Notes under the pieces: generated by a model
Seen by the model: the letters and a program-made list of their open reading frames with translations, nothing else
What the model was told of the DNA's origin: nothing
Database searches by the model: none
Program-made: the position numbers and the translations under genes
Shown here: piece by piece, positions 1 through 7,736 of the stretch
Layout of the letters: each line of letters opens with the position of its first letter
Position numbering within the stretch: the first letter of the stretch is position 1
NCBI GenBank assembly: GCA_963722905.1
Contig: CAVROT010000001.1
Span: forward strand, 223,386 to 287,385
DNA length: 64,000 nt
DNA from: CAVROT01 sp963722905
Lineage (GTDB): Bacteria; Pseudomonadota; Alphaproteobacteria; Rhodobacterales; Rhodobacteraceae
Direction: 5' to 3'

Positions 1-447
1 GTCCAGGACATAGCGGCCGTCCGCCTGCGGCATGGCGATTTCGTGCACGCGCCGGCCCGAGGCGCGGATGACCTTGGCAAAGGCATGATAGACCGGGGTC
101 AGCAGGACGACGCCGTCGCCCGGCGCGGTGAATGCGTCAAGGCACATGGAGGTGCCGTTCACCAGCCCATGGGTGGTGAACACGTGCGAAGGGTCGATGG
201 CCCAGCCGTGCCGCGTCTCCATCCACCAGCGGATCGCCTCGCGGTAGCGGCCATCGTCGCCGAAATAGCCGTAGACGCCATGGTCGACCATCGCCTTCAC
301 CGCCGCGCCGACGCAGCGGGGGGGCTGGAACTCCATGTCCGCTACCCACATCGCCAGACCGCCCTCCGGCGCCACGCCGTAGATCGGCTCCATCATGTCC
401 CACTTGGCGCAATGGGTGCCGCGCCGGTCGATGATCTGGTCGAACAT
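1..447 (-). CDS. MalY/PatB-type PLP-dependent aminotransferase / cystathionine beta-lyase (N-terminal part)
   Basis: The gene starts at ATG 447 and runs off the left edge, so only 149 N-terminal residues are visible. The protein begins MFDQIIDRRGTHCAKWD and contains the WVADMEF stretch, YGYFGD, and TTHGLVNG followed by PGDGVVLLTPVYHAF. This pattern belongs to the MalY/PatB branch of fold-type I PLP enzymes, which act as C-S beta-lyases or aminotransferases. The PLP lysine lies beyond the window. A good ribosome site (GAGGAGCC) sits about 8 bases upstream. The gene diverges from def1. The family call is firm; the substrate is unknown. Confidence 0.85.
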   Translation of the reverse strand, partial: MFDQIIDRRGTHCAKWDMMEPIYGVAPEGGLAMWVADMEFQPPRCVGAAVKAMVDHGVYGYFGDDGRYREAIRWWMETRHGWAIDPSHVFTTHGLVNGTSMCLDAFTAPGDGVVLLTPVYHAFAKVIRASGRRVHEIAMPQADGRYVLD

Positions 448-593
448 GGTCAAGGCTCCTCACGGTTTCGCGCGCAACTTCCGTCAGTCAGGAGGCGGAT
501 GCAATGCGGCGGAAGGCCGTGGCGCTGCGAATGGCCGGGCGCGAGACCGGCCGGAGTGTTGCAAACCCGTGTTTCCCGGCCTATTTCGCCGCA

Positions 594-1127
594 ATGGCGG
601 TCCTTCCCATCATCCTGCATCCCGACCCGCGGCTCAAGCGCCGGGCCGATCCGGTGGGCGCGGCCACGGACGACCTGCGCCGGCTGGCCGACGACATGCT
701 CTCGACGATGTACGACGCGCCCGGCATCGGGCTGGCGGCGCCGCAGGTCGGCGTGCCGTCGCGCATGATGGTAATGGACTGCGTGAAGGAGGAGGGTGCG
801 CAGGCGCGCCCCATGGTACTGCTGAACCCCACGGTCACATGGACGTCCGAGGCCCTCACCACCTACGAAGAGGGGTGCCTGTCGATCCCCGAACATTTCG
901 CCGACGTCGAGCGGCCGGCCGAGGTGGACGTGGCGTGGACGGACCTCGATGGCGCGGCGCGGAGCGAACGGTTCGCGGGGCTCTGGGCCACCTGTGTCCA
1001 GCATGAGATCGACCACCTCGACGGGCGGCTCTTCATCGACCATCTCAAGCCACTGCGCCGCCAGCTCATCACCCGCAAGATGACCAAGCTGAAGCGGGAG
1101 CGCGCGCGGGAACGGGCGGGGGCGTGA
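594..1127 (+). CDS. def: Peptide deformylase, first of three tandem copies
   Basis: Removes the formyl group from the initiator methionine of nascent proteins, using a bound metal ion. All three catalytic motifs are intact: GIGLAAPQ (residues 44-51), EGCLS (93-97, metal-ligand Cys) and HEIDH (137-141, two His ligands and the catalytic Glu). The 177-residue length is normal. I start at ATG 594 (MAVLPIILHPD), because the upstream in-frame ATG at 504 would add 30 residues not expected in the family. This copy has the most complete C-terminal helix and is the best candidate for the housekeeping enzyme. def2, def3 and fmt follow on the same strand. Confidence 0.95.
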   Translation: MAVLPIILHPDPRLKRRADPVGAATDDLRRLADDMLSTMYDAPGIGLAAPQVGVPSRMMVMDCVKEEGAQARPMVLLNPTVTWTSEALTTYEEGCLSIPEHFADVERPAEVDVAWTDLDGAARSERFAGLWATCVQHEIDHLDGRLFIDHLKPLRRQLITRKMTKLKRERARERAGA

Positions 1128-1155
1128 CCGGGCATTGCCGTGCGGCGGCAGCGAG

Positions 1156-1650
1156 GTGACCGCCCGTGACATAGTACTGTGGCCCGACGCCGGCCTCGCG
1201 GCCGTTTGCGATGACGTGTACGGCGCTCGCCCGTCGGATCTGACGCCCGATGACCGCGGCGTGCTGGACCGGCTGATCGCCGATCTCTTCGACACGATGT
1301 ACGCGGCGCCTGGCCGGGGACTTGCCGCGCCGCAGATCGGCGTCGCGCGGCGGGTCTTCGTGACCGATACCACGTGGAAGGACGGGACGGCGTCCCCGAT
1401 GGTCTTCGTCGATCCGCGCATCGTCGAAAGCTCGTCCGGGACGGCGACGCGCGACGAGGGGTGCCTGTCGATCCCGGGCCGCACGGTCTGGGTGACGCGG
1501 CCCGCCGGGGTCCGGGTCGCGTGGCGCGGCGCCGACGGAACCTCCCGGTCGGAGGCGTTCGACGGGTTCGCGGCGGCCTGCGTGCAGCACGAAATCGACC
1601 ATCTGGACGGGATACTGACGCTGGACAGGGCCGCGGGCGGGACAGGATGA
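1156..1650 (+). CDS. Peptide deformylase, second tandem copy
   Basis: A 164-residue deformylase paralogue with all three motifs: GRGLAAPQ (53-60), EGCLS (101-105) and HEIDH (145-149). It is therefore predicted to be active. The start is taken as GTG 1156; the alternative in-frame start is a TTG at 1135. The C-terminal helix after HEIDHLDG is very short (only about 14 residues), shorter than in def1. The stop codon overlaps the ATG of def3 (ATGA at 1647-1650), so the two are probably translated together. Its separate role from def1 cannot be told from sequence. Confidence 0.88.
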   Translation: MTARDIVLWPDAGLAAVCDDVYGARPSDLTPDDRGVLDRLIADLFDTMYAAPGRGLAAPQIGVARRVFVTDTTWKDGTASPMVFVDPRIVESSSGTATRDEGCLSIPGRTVWVTRPAGVRVAWRGADGTSRSEAFDGFAAACVQHEIDHLDGILTLDRAAGGTG

Positions 1651-2150
1651 CCGTCCGCCCCATCCTGCGCTGGCCCGATCCCCGGTTGCGGGCCGCGGCG
1701 GCACCGGTCGGTGCCGTCGACGATGGCGTCAGGGCTGTCTGGATCGACATGGTCGACACGATGCGCGCGATGCCCGGCGGTGCGGGCGTCGGGCTTGCGG
1801 CGCCGCAGATCGGGCAGGGGCTGGCCCTGGCCGTGGTCGAGGCCGAGGAGGGGCTGATCCGGCTGGCCGACCCCTGGGTCATCCATGCCAGCGCGCGCAT
1901 GCGCACCGGCCCCGAGGCCAGCCCCTGCCTTCCAGGCGTCAGCGCCGACGTGACCCGCCCGCGCGCGGTGACGGTGCGACATCTCGATGAGGCCGGCAAC
2001 TGGGTCGAGCGCGATTTCGCCGGGCTTGGCGCGGTATCGGTCCAGCACCAGATCGACCATCTGGCTGGCCGTCTCTACGTCGCGCATCTGAGCCGGCTGC
2101 GCCGCGACCGTCTGGTGGCGCGGTCGCGGCGCGGCACGGCGCGGTCGTGA
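1647..2150 (+). CDS. Peptide deformylase-like protein with altered active site
   Basis: A 167-residue member of the deformylase family. Motif 1 is kept (GVGLAAPQ, 47-54), but motif 2 has become SPCLP around Cys94 instead of EGCLS, and motif 3 is HQIDH (134-138) instead of HExDH. The Gln at 135 replaces the general acid/base Glu that is essential in characterised deformylases. The three metal ligands (Cys94, His134, His138) remain, so it could still bind metal or a formyl-peptide but is unlikely to be a normal deformylase. It overlaps def2 by ATGA and the next small reading frame by GTGA. Confidence 0.88.
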   Translation: MTVRPILRWPDPRLRAAAAPVGAVDDGVRAVWIDMVDTMRAMPGGAGVGLAAPQIGQGLALAVVEAEEGLIRLADPWVIHASARMRTGPEASPCLPGVSADVTRPRAVTVRHLDEAGNWVERDFAGLGAVSVQHQIDHLAGRLYVAHLSRLRRDRLVARSRRGTARS

Positions 2151-2332
2151 CGGGTGCGGTCGTGACGGTTTCGATCCTGGCGAGGGCCGATCTGACGGGT
2201 GCGGTCGCGATGGGGGCCGAGACGGAGGAGGCCGCGACGATGGGGGACGCGACGACGGGGGCCGAGACGACGGGGGCGTTGGTGACGGGGGCGTTGGTGA
2301 CGGGGGCGTTGGTAACGGGGGCGGGACGGTGA
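2147..2332 (+). CDS. Low-complexity 61-codon reading frame between def3 and fmt
   Basis: An unrecognised reading frame that starts at a GTG overlapping the def3 stop (GTGA 2147-2150) and ends in a TGA overlapping the fmt start (GTGA 2329-2332). The peptide is Ala/Gly/Thr-rich and ends in three repeats of TGALV, encoded by a 15-bp tandem repeat. It resembles no family I know. It may be a real small protein, or a repeat expansion that happens to keep an open frame and so maintains translational coupling from def3 to fmt. Existence as a protein is uncertain. Confidence 0.35.
   Translation: MTGAVVTVSILARADLTGAVAMGAETEEAATMGDATTGAETTGALVTGALVTGALVTGAGR
2270..2322 (+). repeat. 15-bp tandem repeat, three copies plus a partial fourth
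   Basis: The unit ACGGGGGCGTTGGTG occurs at 2270-2284, 2285-2299 and 2300-2314 (the last with one change, final G to A). A partial copy follows from 2315. Upstream sequence (2200-2269) is a looser version of the same GACGGGG pattern. The unit length is a multiple of three, so copy-number changes would not shift the frame that links def3 to fmt. Confidence 0.9.
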
Positions 2333-3231
2333 GAATCGTCTTCATGGGCACGCCGCAGTTCTCGGTCCCGGTGTTGGATGCGCTGGTGGCGGAAGGGCAC
2401 GACGTCGCCTGCGTCTACACCCAGCCGCCGCGCCCCGCCGGGCGCGGCAAGCGCAACAGGCCCGCGCCGGTCCACGTGCGGGCCGTTGCGCTGGGGCTGG
2501 AGGTCCGTCATCCCGAAGGGCTGCGCCACCCCGAGGCACAGACGGCCTTCGCCGCGCTGAAAGCCGATGTCGCTGTGGTCGTGGCCTATGGGCTGATCCT
2601 GCCCCGGGCGGTGCTGGATGCGCCGGCGCAGGGCTGCCTGAACGTCCACGCCTCGCTCCTGCCGCGCTGGCGTGGGGCGGCGCCGATCCACCGCGCGGTG
2701 ATGGCGGGCGACGCCGAGACGGGGGTCTGCGTGATGCGGATGGAGACAGGTCTGGATACCGGCCCCGTGCTGTTGCGCCGCACGACGTCCATCCGCGTAG
2801 AGGATACGACGGGCGACCTGCACGACCGGCTGTCCATCATGGGTGCCGTCGCCATCGTCGACGCGCTGTCGCGGCTGGGAACCCTGACCGAGGTGCCGCA
2901 GCCCGAAGCGGGAGCTACCTATGCCGCCAAGATCGACAAGGCCGAGGCCCGCGTGGACTGGACGCGCCCCGCAGCCGAGGTCGACCGCCACATCCGCGGC
3001 ATGTCGCCCCATCCGGGCGCCTGGTGCATGGCGGGGGACGAACGGCTGCGCCTGTTGCGGTCCTCGGTCGCGGATGCGGGGCAGGGCGCCCCCGGCACCG
3101 TTCTGGAAGGGCTCCGCATCGCCTGCGGAACGGGCGCTGTCGCCATCGCCGAGATGCAGTGGGCCGGCGGCCGTGCGATGCCGGCAAGGCAGGCGTTGAA
3201 TGGTCCGGCGCTGCCGGCCGCCCTGACCTGA
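2329..3231 (+). CDS. fmt: Methionyl-tRNA formyltransferase
   Basis: Transfers a formyl group from 10-formyltetrahydrofolate to initiator methionyl-tRNA. The 300-residue protein has the expected N-terminal Rossmann domain (MRIVFMGTPQFS), the catalytic Asn105, His107 and Asp144, the folate-binding SLLPRWRGAAPI loop (109-120), and a C-terminal OB-like domain. Length is normal, if slightly short. It starts at GTG 2329, which overlaps the stop of the preceding small frame. Its position after three deformylase genes groups the addition and removal of the formyl group in one transcription unit. Confidence 0.95.
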   Translation: MRIVFMGTPQFSVPVLDALVAEGHDVACVYTQPPRPAGRGKRNRPAPVHVRAVALGLEVRHPEGLRHPEAQTAFAALKADVAVVVAYGLILPRAVLDAPAQGCLNVHASLLPRWRGAAPIHRAVMAGDAETGVCVMRMETGLDTGPVLLRRTTSIRVEDTTGDLHDRLSIMGAVAIVDALSRLGTLTEVPQPEAGATYAAKIDKAEARVDWTRPAAEVDRHIRGMSPHPGAWCMAGDERLRLLRSSVADAGQGAPGTVLEGLRIACGTGAVAIAEMQWAGGRAMPARQALNGPALPAALT

Positions 3232-3336
3232 CCGGGGCGGTGACCCCGACCCGGGCGATGGCCCGGGCCGTCCGGCCGTCCCTGCGTGAGTGCGACGGTC
3301 TCCGGCGCGCCGCCGCGGCCGCAGCGCACCTCCCGA

Positions 3337-3804
3337 TCACCCCCGGCCGGCTGTCGCCTTGAAGGGGGCCATCCCGGCACGGGCGAGTTCGTCGGCGCGT
3401 TCGTTCTCCGGGTGGCCGGCATGGCCCTTGACCCAGGACCACGTGACGTCGTGCCGGGCCTGGGCCGCGTCGAGGGCGCGCCAGAGATCTTCGTTCTTCA
3501 CCGGCTTCTTCGTCGAGGTCTTCCAGCCGTTGCGTTTCCAGCCGTGGATCCACGAGGTCACGCCGTTCTTTACGTACTGGCTGTCCGTGACGACGGTCAC
3601 GGCGCTGGCGCGCGTCAGGCCGTCCAGCGCCGCGATGGCGGCCATCAGCTCCATCCGGTTGTTGGTGGTGTCGGCCTCGCCGCCCTTCATCTCGCGCGTG
3701 CGCAGGACCGTGTCGCCGTCGCGGGCGATCAGCACCGCGCCCCAGCCGCCCGGCCCCGGGTTTCCGCTGCACGCGCCGTCGGTGAAGGCGAAGAGGGCGG
3801 TCAC
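3337..3804 (-). CDS. rnhA: Ribonuclease HI
   Basis: Cleaves the RNA strand of RNA-DNA hybrids. The 155-residue protein shows the full DEDD catalytic set: Asp9 in FAFTDGACSGNPGPGGWG, Glu52 in NNRMEL, Asp74 in VTDSQYV and Asp138 in ERADELA, with the flexible-loop His in VKGHAGHPEN. It also has the basic WIHGWKRNGWK handle. It starts at GTG 3804, overlapping the stop of the upstream methyltransferase by four bases. It is the last gene of a four-gene minus-strand operon. Confidence 0.96.
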   Translation of the reverse strand: MTALFAFTDGACSGNPGPGGWGAVLIARDGDTVLRTREMKGGEADTTNNRMELMAAIAALDGLTRASAVTVVTDSQYVKNGVTSWIHGWKRNGWKTSTKKPVKNEDLWRALDAAQARHDVTWSWVKGHAGHPENERADELARAGMAPFKATAGRG

Positions 3805-4409
3805 GATGCGTCCTTCGTATATCGGGCGATGAGGTAGTCGTAGGACCGGCCAAGCCCCGAAGTCCTTCCCTCGCGCAGCGCGACCTGCCGCAGCCCGTGC
3901 GTGTGGCAGATCGCGCCCAGCTCTTCGACGGTCCAGAACGAAAAGAGAGAGCCCAGGTCGTCGCGAACCTCCGCGGGAGCGCCGGAGGCCCGCGGCGCCA
4001 TTCCGAGGTGAAGCAGGCCGCCGGGAACCAGCGCCCGGACCGCGTGGCCGATCAGGGGATCGAATGCGTCGCGCGCCACGTGTATGAGCGAGAAGTTGGC
4101 CCAGATTCCATGATAGAGGTCAGTGGCGTCCAGCGCCTCGAACGGCTCCACCCGCACGGCGATGCCCATCTGGGCCGCGATGGCGGCCATCTCTGGACTG
4201 GCGTCGGTCGCGTCGACCTCGATCCCTGCCGCCGCCATCAGGACGGCGGCGTTGCCGACGCCGCATCCCCAGTCCAGCACGCGCGCGCCGCGCGGCAAGG
4301 CCTCCATGAAGGCCAGAAGGTCGGCGTCGGGCTCGGCCCTGGCGACCGTGTCTGCGTAGGTATCGGCCATGCTGGCATAGACGGCCATCGTGCCCGGATC
4401 GGCGGCCAT
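3801..4409 (-). CDS. Class I SAM-dependent methyltransferase, copy B
   Basis: A 202-residue methyltransferase with SAM-binding motif I VLDWGCGVGNAAV and the acidic post-motif DATDASPEM, followed by a Rossmann-like core. The substrate is not predictable. It is clearly a paralogue of the gene just upstream: shared stretches include RVEPFEALD/E, GIWANFSL, RALVPGGLLHLGM and RDDLGSLF. Start and stop overlap the neighbours on both sides (TGATG with copy A, GTGA with rnhA), so the genes are very likely co-translated. An alternative start at an internal ATG seven codons in (MAVYASMAD) is possible. Confidence 0.85.
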   Translation of the reverse strand: MAADPGTMAVYASMADTYADTVARAEPDADLLAFMEALPRGARVLDWGCGVGNAAVLMAAAGIEVDATDASPEMAAIAAQMGIAVRVEPFEALDATDLYHGIWANFSLIHVARDAFDPLIGHAVRALVPGGLLHLGMAPRASGAPAEVRDDLGSLFSFWTVEELGAICHTHGLRQVALREGRTSGLGRSYDYLIARYTKDAS

Positions 4410-5011
4410 CAGATCGCGGGCTTTCGGGATAGCTGGATCACGTAGGGCTCCATCCGCCCGTCCAGGCCCATGCCTTCGCCCAGTCGCTCCGACAGCGGGG
4501 TCAGGCCCGCGGCCGCGGTCGCCTGAGCCATTTCATCGGGCTGCCAATAGGTGAAGAGCCGGCCCAGATCGTCGCGCGCCGCGCCGGTGCCCGTCTTCAT
4601 CCCCAGGTGCAGGACGCCCGACGGGACAAGTGCCCGGGCCGCCCGATGCAGAAGGTCCGCCATCTGGGGACGCGGCGCATGCAGGAGCGAGAAGTTGGCC
4701 CAGATCCCGCGGTAGTGACCGGCGCCCTCCAAGGCCTCGAACGGCTCCACCCGGACCTCCACGCCCAGTCCGCCGGCCAGTTGCGCCATCTGGGACGAGG
4801 CATCGGTCGCCTCGATCATGATGCACTCGGCCATCATCATCGCGGCCGAGTTTCCGGGGCCGCATCCCCAGTCGAGGACGGGCTCCTGCCCGGACGGCAG
4901 GGCAACGATGAAGGCCCTCAGGTCGCCGTCGGGTTCCGGCCGGCTGACCAGTTCGGCGTAGTCCGACGCCATCCGCGCGTAGACGTCGAGCGTCTGGCGG
5001 TCCCCGCTCAT
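4409..5011 (-). CDS. Class I SAM-dependent methyltransferase, copy A
   Basis: A 200-residue class I methyltransferase with motif I PVLDWGCGPGNSA and EATDASSQM. It is a tandem duplicate of the downstream gene, with strong similarity over the whole length (YARMASDYAELV against YASMADTYADTV). Start ATG 5011 overlaps the DUF3429 stop (ATGA), and its own stop overlaps copy B by one base. The motif I region carries an unusual Met-rich stretch (AAMMMAECIMIEA) absent from copy B. Substrate unknown. Confidence 0.85.
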   Translation of the reverse strand: MSGDRQTLDVYARMASDYAELVSRPEPDGDLRAFIVALPSGQEPVLDWGCGPGNSAAMMMAECIMIEATDASSQMAQLAGGLGVEVRVEPFEALEGAGHYRGIWANFSLLHAPRPQMADLLHRAARALVPSGVLHLGMKTGTGAARDDLGRLFTYWQPDEMAQATAAAGLTPLSERLGEGMGLDGRMEPYVIQLSRKPAI

Positions 5012-5490
5012 GCTGCGGTAGCCATCAGGCAGGCGACGACGACGACGGTCAGCAGGATCCTCAACCGCATCCACCAAGGCGGGGCCAGTCCCTGCCGTGC
5101 GAAGTGAAGGTCGATGGCCAGCAGCTCGACGAACCCGGCCGAGAGCCACAGTGCGGCCGACACCGGACCGCCGCCGGTAAACAAGAAGGCCCAAAGGGCC
5201 GGGATCACCGACAGCGCATATCCGGCGGCGGCCATGGCGCCGTCGGCCCGTGTGGCGAAACCCCACAGGACGCCCGACATGAACGACAGGATGACGCTGC
5301 CGTAGCTGAGCTGGACGTAGGGCCCCACGAACCGCGGACCAAGCGCCGCGGCGCCCCAGTCGCCCAAGGCGGGGATGGCCAGAGTGGCCGCGCCCCAGAG
5401 AAAGGGCAGCAGGCCCGCCAGCCCCAGGGCCAGGGGGACGACGGGAATGACCGATGGGTCGGGCCGGCCGGATGCTCTGGACGCGCTCAC
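5008..5490 (-). CDS. DUF3429 family small integral membrane protein
   Basis: A 160-residue protein with about five hydrophobic segments (VIPVVPLALGLAGLLPFLWG, SYGSVILSFMSGVLWGF, a segment near IPALWAFLF, ALWLSAGFVELLAI, and a C-terminal ILLTVVVVACLM). It carries the SGVLWGF and LHFARQGLAP-W pattern of DUF3429. Function is unknown. It starts at GTG 5490 with GAGG about nine bases upstream and is the first gene of the DUF3429-methyltransferase-methyltransferase-rnhA operon; all junctions overlap. Confidence 0.8.
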   Translation of the reverse strand: MSASRASGRPDPSVIPVVPLALGLAGLLPFLWGAATLAIPALGDWGAAALGPRFVGPYVQLSYGSVILSFMSGVLWGFATRADGAMAAAGYALSVIPALWAFLFTGGGPVSAALWLSAGFVELLAIDLHFARQGLAPPWWMRLRILLTVVVVACLMATAA

Positions 5491-5866
5491 CGACGTGGTC
5501 CTCGTGGAACGCGGCGGCGCGAATCGCTCGATGTCGAAGGGCCCTTGCGGCGCGATGCGTGTCCGATAGGGGCTACGGTCGTCGGAAAGGTCCGGTCACA
5601 CATAGGATCGTCCCATCCAAGTGGCAAAAACCGTATACGCCGTCGCTGGCGAAGAGAACCCCGCGCGGCGGTCGCAGTTTCGCAGGCCGGGCGGAGGCTG
5701 CGACGGGCGTCGTGCTGCCCCCGGAGGCGACGGCGGCTTGTCGGCCGTTTCCGCGTGACGCAGAGCACCGGACCGCTCGGTTTGCGCCTGGTCACGTCGA
5801 CGGCACGGCGTCTCCGGACCGGCATGCAGCGGCTCGCGTCCACGGGCCGTCCTCCGTCCTCGCACG
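5491..5866. other. Intergenic, 376 bp, no gene seen
   Basis: This lies between the ispH stop and the DUF3429 start, both on the minus strand. The open frames here are arginine-rich, with no family resemblance, as expected by chance at this G+C. It should hold the promoter of the DUF3429 operon, but I found no convincing -35/-10 pair and no strong terminator with a T run. Confidence 0.6.
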
Positions 5867-6847
5867 TCAGGCTTGGGTCGCGGTCATGGCGGGGACCCGC
5901 AGGATGCGCGGGACCTTGAACTCCACGTGTTCTTCCGCCGTCACGACCGGCTCGACGGTCACGTCGTAGCGGGCGGAGACGGCGGCGACGACCTCGTCGA
6001 TAAGGATCTCGGGGGCGCTTGCCCCGGCGGTGACGCCAAGAGTGCGGACCCCGTCCAAGGCGCGCCAGTCGATATCGGCAGCCCGTCGGATCAATTGCGC
6101 ATATCCGCAGCCGGCGCGCGCACCCACCTCGACGAGCCGGCGCGAATTGCTAGAGTTCGGCGCACCGACGACCAGCATCGCGTCGCAGCGCGGCGCCATC
6201 GTCTTCACCGCCTCCTGCCGGTTGGTGGTGGCATAGCAGATATCGTCCTTGTGCGGGCCGACGATGGCCGGAAACCGCTCGGTCAGGGCGGCCACGACCT
6301 GCGCCGTGTCGTCGACCGAAAGGGTCGTCTGTGTGATCCACGCCAGCCGGTCCGGGTCGCGCGGCGACAGCGACGCCACGTCCTCGGGCGTCTCGACAAG
6401 CAGCACCTCGCCCCGGGGCAACTGTCCCATGGTCCCCAGTGTTTCGGGGTGGCCGGCGTGGCCGATCATGACCATCTGAAGCCCTGCGGCATGATGACGC
6501 TCGGCCTCGATATGAACCTTGCTGACCAGAGGGCAGGTCGCGTCGACGTGAATCATCTCGCGCCGCCGCGCCTCGGCCGGGACCGCTTTCGGAACGCCAT
6601 GGGCGGAGAAGACGACAGGACGGTCATCCGGCACCTCGTCCAGATCCTCCACGAACACGGCGCCCCGGTCGCGCAGTCCATCGACGACATAGGCGTTGTG
6701 GACGATCTCGTGCCGCACGTAGACGGGCGCCCCCCACTTTTCGAGAGCCAGTTCCACGATCCTGATGGCCCGGTCCACGCCCGCGCAGAACCCGCGCGGC
6801 GCAGCCAGCAGTACTGTGACGGATTGTCGGTTCGGCAGCGTGTCCAT
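5867..6847 (-). CDS. ispH: 4-hydroxy-3-methylbut-2-enyl diphosphate reductase
   Basis: Last enzyme of the MEP isoprenoid pathway: it reduces HMBPP to isopentenyl and dimethylallyl diphosphate using a [4Fe-4S] cluster. The 326-residue protein has the three cluster cysteines Cys21 (RGFCAGVDRAI), Cys105 (VDATCPLVSKVH) and Cys204 (DICYATTNRQ). It also has the substrate-binding His in HEIVHN and IGHAGHPE, and the TAGASAPE signature near the C-terminus. Length is normal. It is encoded alone, with no overlap to neighbours. Confidence 0.97.
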   Translation of the reverse strand: MDTLPNRQSVTVLLAAPRGFCAGVDRAIRIVELALEKWGAPVYVRHEIVHNAYVVDGLRDRGAVFVEDLDEVPDDRPVVFSAHGVPKAVPAEARRREMIHVDATCPLVSKVHIEAERHHAAGLQMVMIGHAGHPETLGTMGQLPRGEVLLVETPEDVASLSPRDPDRLAWITQTTLSVDDTAQVVAALTERFPAIVGPHKDDICYATTNRQEAVKTMAPRCDAMLVVGAPNSSNSRRLVEVGARAGCGYAQLIRRAADIDWRALDGVRTLGVTAGASAPEILIDEVVAAVSARYDVTVEPVVTAEEHVEFKVPRILRVPAMTATQA

Positions 6848-7018
6848 GGCGGCACTCCACAGGCCTGGGCGCGGTCCCGGGTCTAGGACGGCCGGGCGGC
6901 AGGGTAAAGCCGGGCGACCGGTGGCCCGCGTCGCAGGCGCCGTCTGACGTGCTGCCTTGCCTCGACGGTCTTCGCGGTGGCACCGCCGTCACGAGACGCG
7001 ACAGCGGCGGCAGGGCCG

Positions 7019-7615
7019 TCAGGCACCGTCGGCATGTTCGCGGTTGAAGCGGACCTCGCGCGATTCCTCACGGGTGTCGCGCGGCTCGCGCGGGGGGCGG
7101 CCGATGACGTCCTTCAGTTCGTCGAGCTCGATGAAGTTGTCGGCCTGGCGGCGCAGCTCGTCGGCGATCATCGGGGGCTGGCTGCGGATGGTGCTGACCA
7201 CCGACACCCGGACGCCGGCGCGCTGCAACGCCTCGACAAGCGGCCGGAAATCGCCGTCGCCCGAGAACAGGACGGCGTGGTCGAGCCGGGGCGCAAGCTC
7301 CATGGCGTCGACGCAAAGCTCGATATCCATGTTGCCCTTGACCTTACGCCGTCCCTGACTGTCGGTATACTCCTTGGCCGGTTTGGTAACCATGGAATAG
7401 CCGTTGTAATGCAGCCAGTCGACAAGCGGCCGGATCGGCGAATAATCCTCGTTCTCCAGCAGGGCGGTATAGTAGAAAGCGCGCAACAGCTTGCCGCGGC
7501 GCATGAATTCCTGACGAAGCAGCTTGTAGTCGATGTCGAACCCCAGGGCCTTCGCAGCGGCATAGAGATTCGAGCCGTCTATGAACAAGGCGAGCCGTTC
7601 GTCGCGGTAAAACAT
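7019..7615 (-). CDS. NYN (LabA/DUF88-type) PIN-like nuclease-fold protein
   Basis: A 198-residue protein with the NYN-domain acidic set: LALFIDGSNLYAA near the N-terminus, KGNMDIELCVDAM in the middle and VLFSGDGDFRPLVEAL after it. These Asp residues form the metal site of PIN-like RNases, so RNA processing is a reasonable guess, not shown. The C-terminal tail is charged (PPREPRDTREESREVR). I use ATG 7615 (MFYRDERLALF), because AGAGGAT lies eight bases upstream; a longer frame to 7672 lacks support. In related genomes such a gene sits near rpoZ, as here. Confidence 0.88.
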   Translation of the reverse strand: MFYRDERLALFIDGSNLYAAAKALGFDIDYKLLRQEFMRRGKLLRAFYYTALLENEDYSPIRPLVDWLHYNGYSMVTKPAKEYTDSQGRRKVKGNMDIELCVDAMELAPRLDHAVLFSGDGDFRPLVEALQRAGVRVSVVSTIRSQPPMIADELRRQADNFIELDELKDVIGRPPREPRDTREESREVRFNREHADGA

Positions 7616-7676
7616 TAAATCGATCCTCTCAAATAGCCCCCGTGGCCCGACGGCCAACCGATTGGAAGGCAACTGC

Positions 7677-7736
7677 CGTTAACCGCGACGGTGCGCAATC
7701 ATGAAAGTGAATGAATGGCTGCGCAAGCGGTTAACG
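7677..7736. repeat. Two-part inverted repeat upstream of the NYN gene
   Basis: CGTTAACCGC at 7677-7686 is perfectly repeated in inverse as GCGGTTAACG at 7727-7736. Inside these arms, TGCGCA occurs at 7692-7697 and 7720-7725. The centre is less G+C-rich than the surroundings. It lies 60-120 bases upstream of the NYN start, so it could be an operator; no known regulator motif is matched. Confidence 0.6.

Noticed and set aside
450..2351. A 633-codon open frame on the minus strand across the deformylase genes
   Set aside because: It is Pro/Arg/Ser-rich with no family resemblance and lies antisense to three clear deformylase genes; long empty frames are expected at this G+C.
5487..5865. Small genes in the gap between ispH and DUF3429
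   Set aside because: The frames are Arg-rich, unconserved in character, and lack ribosome sites.
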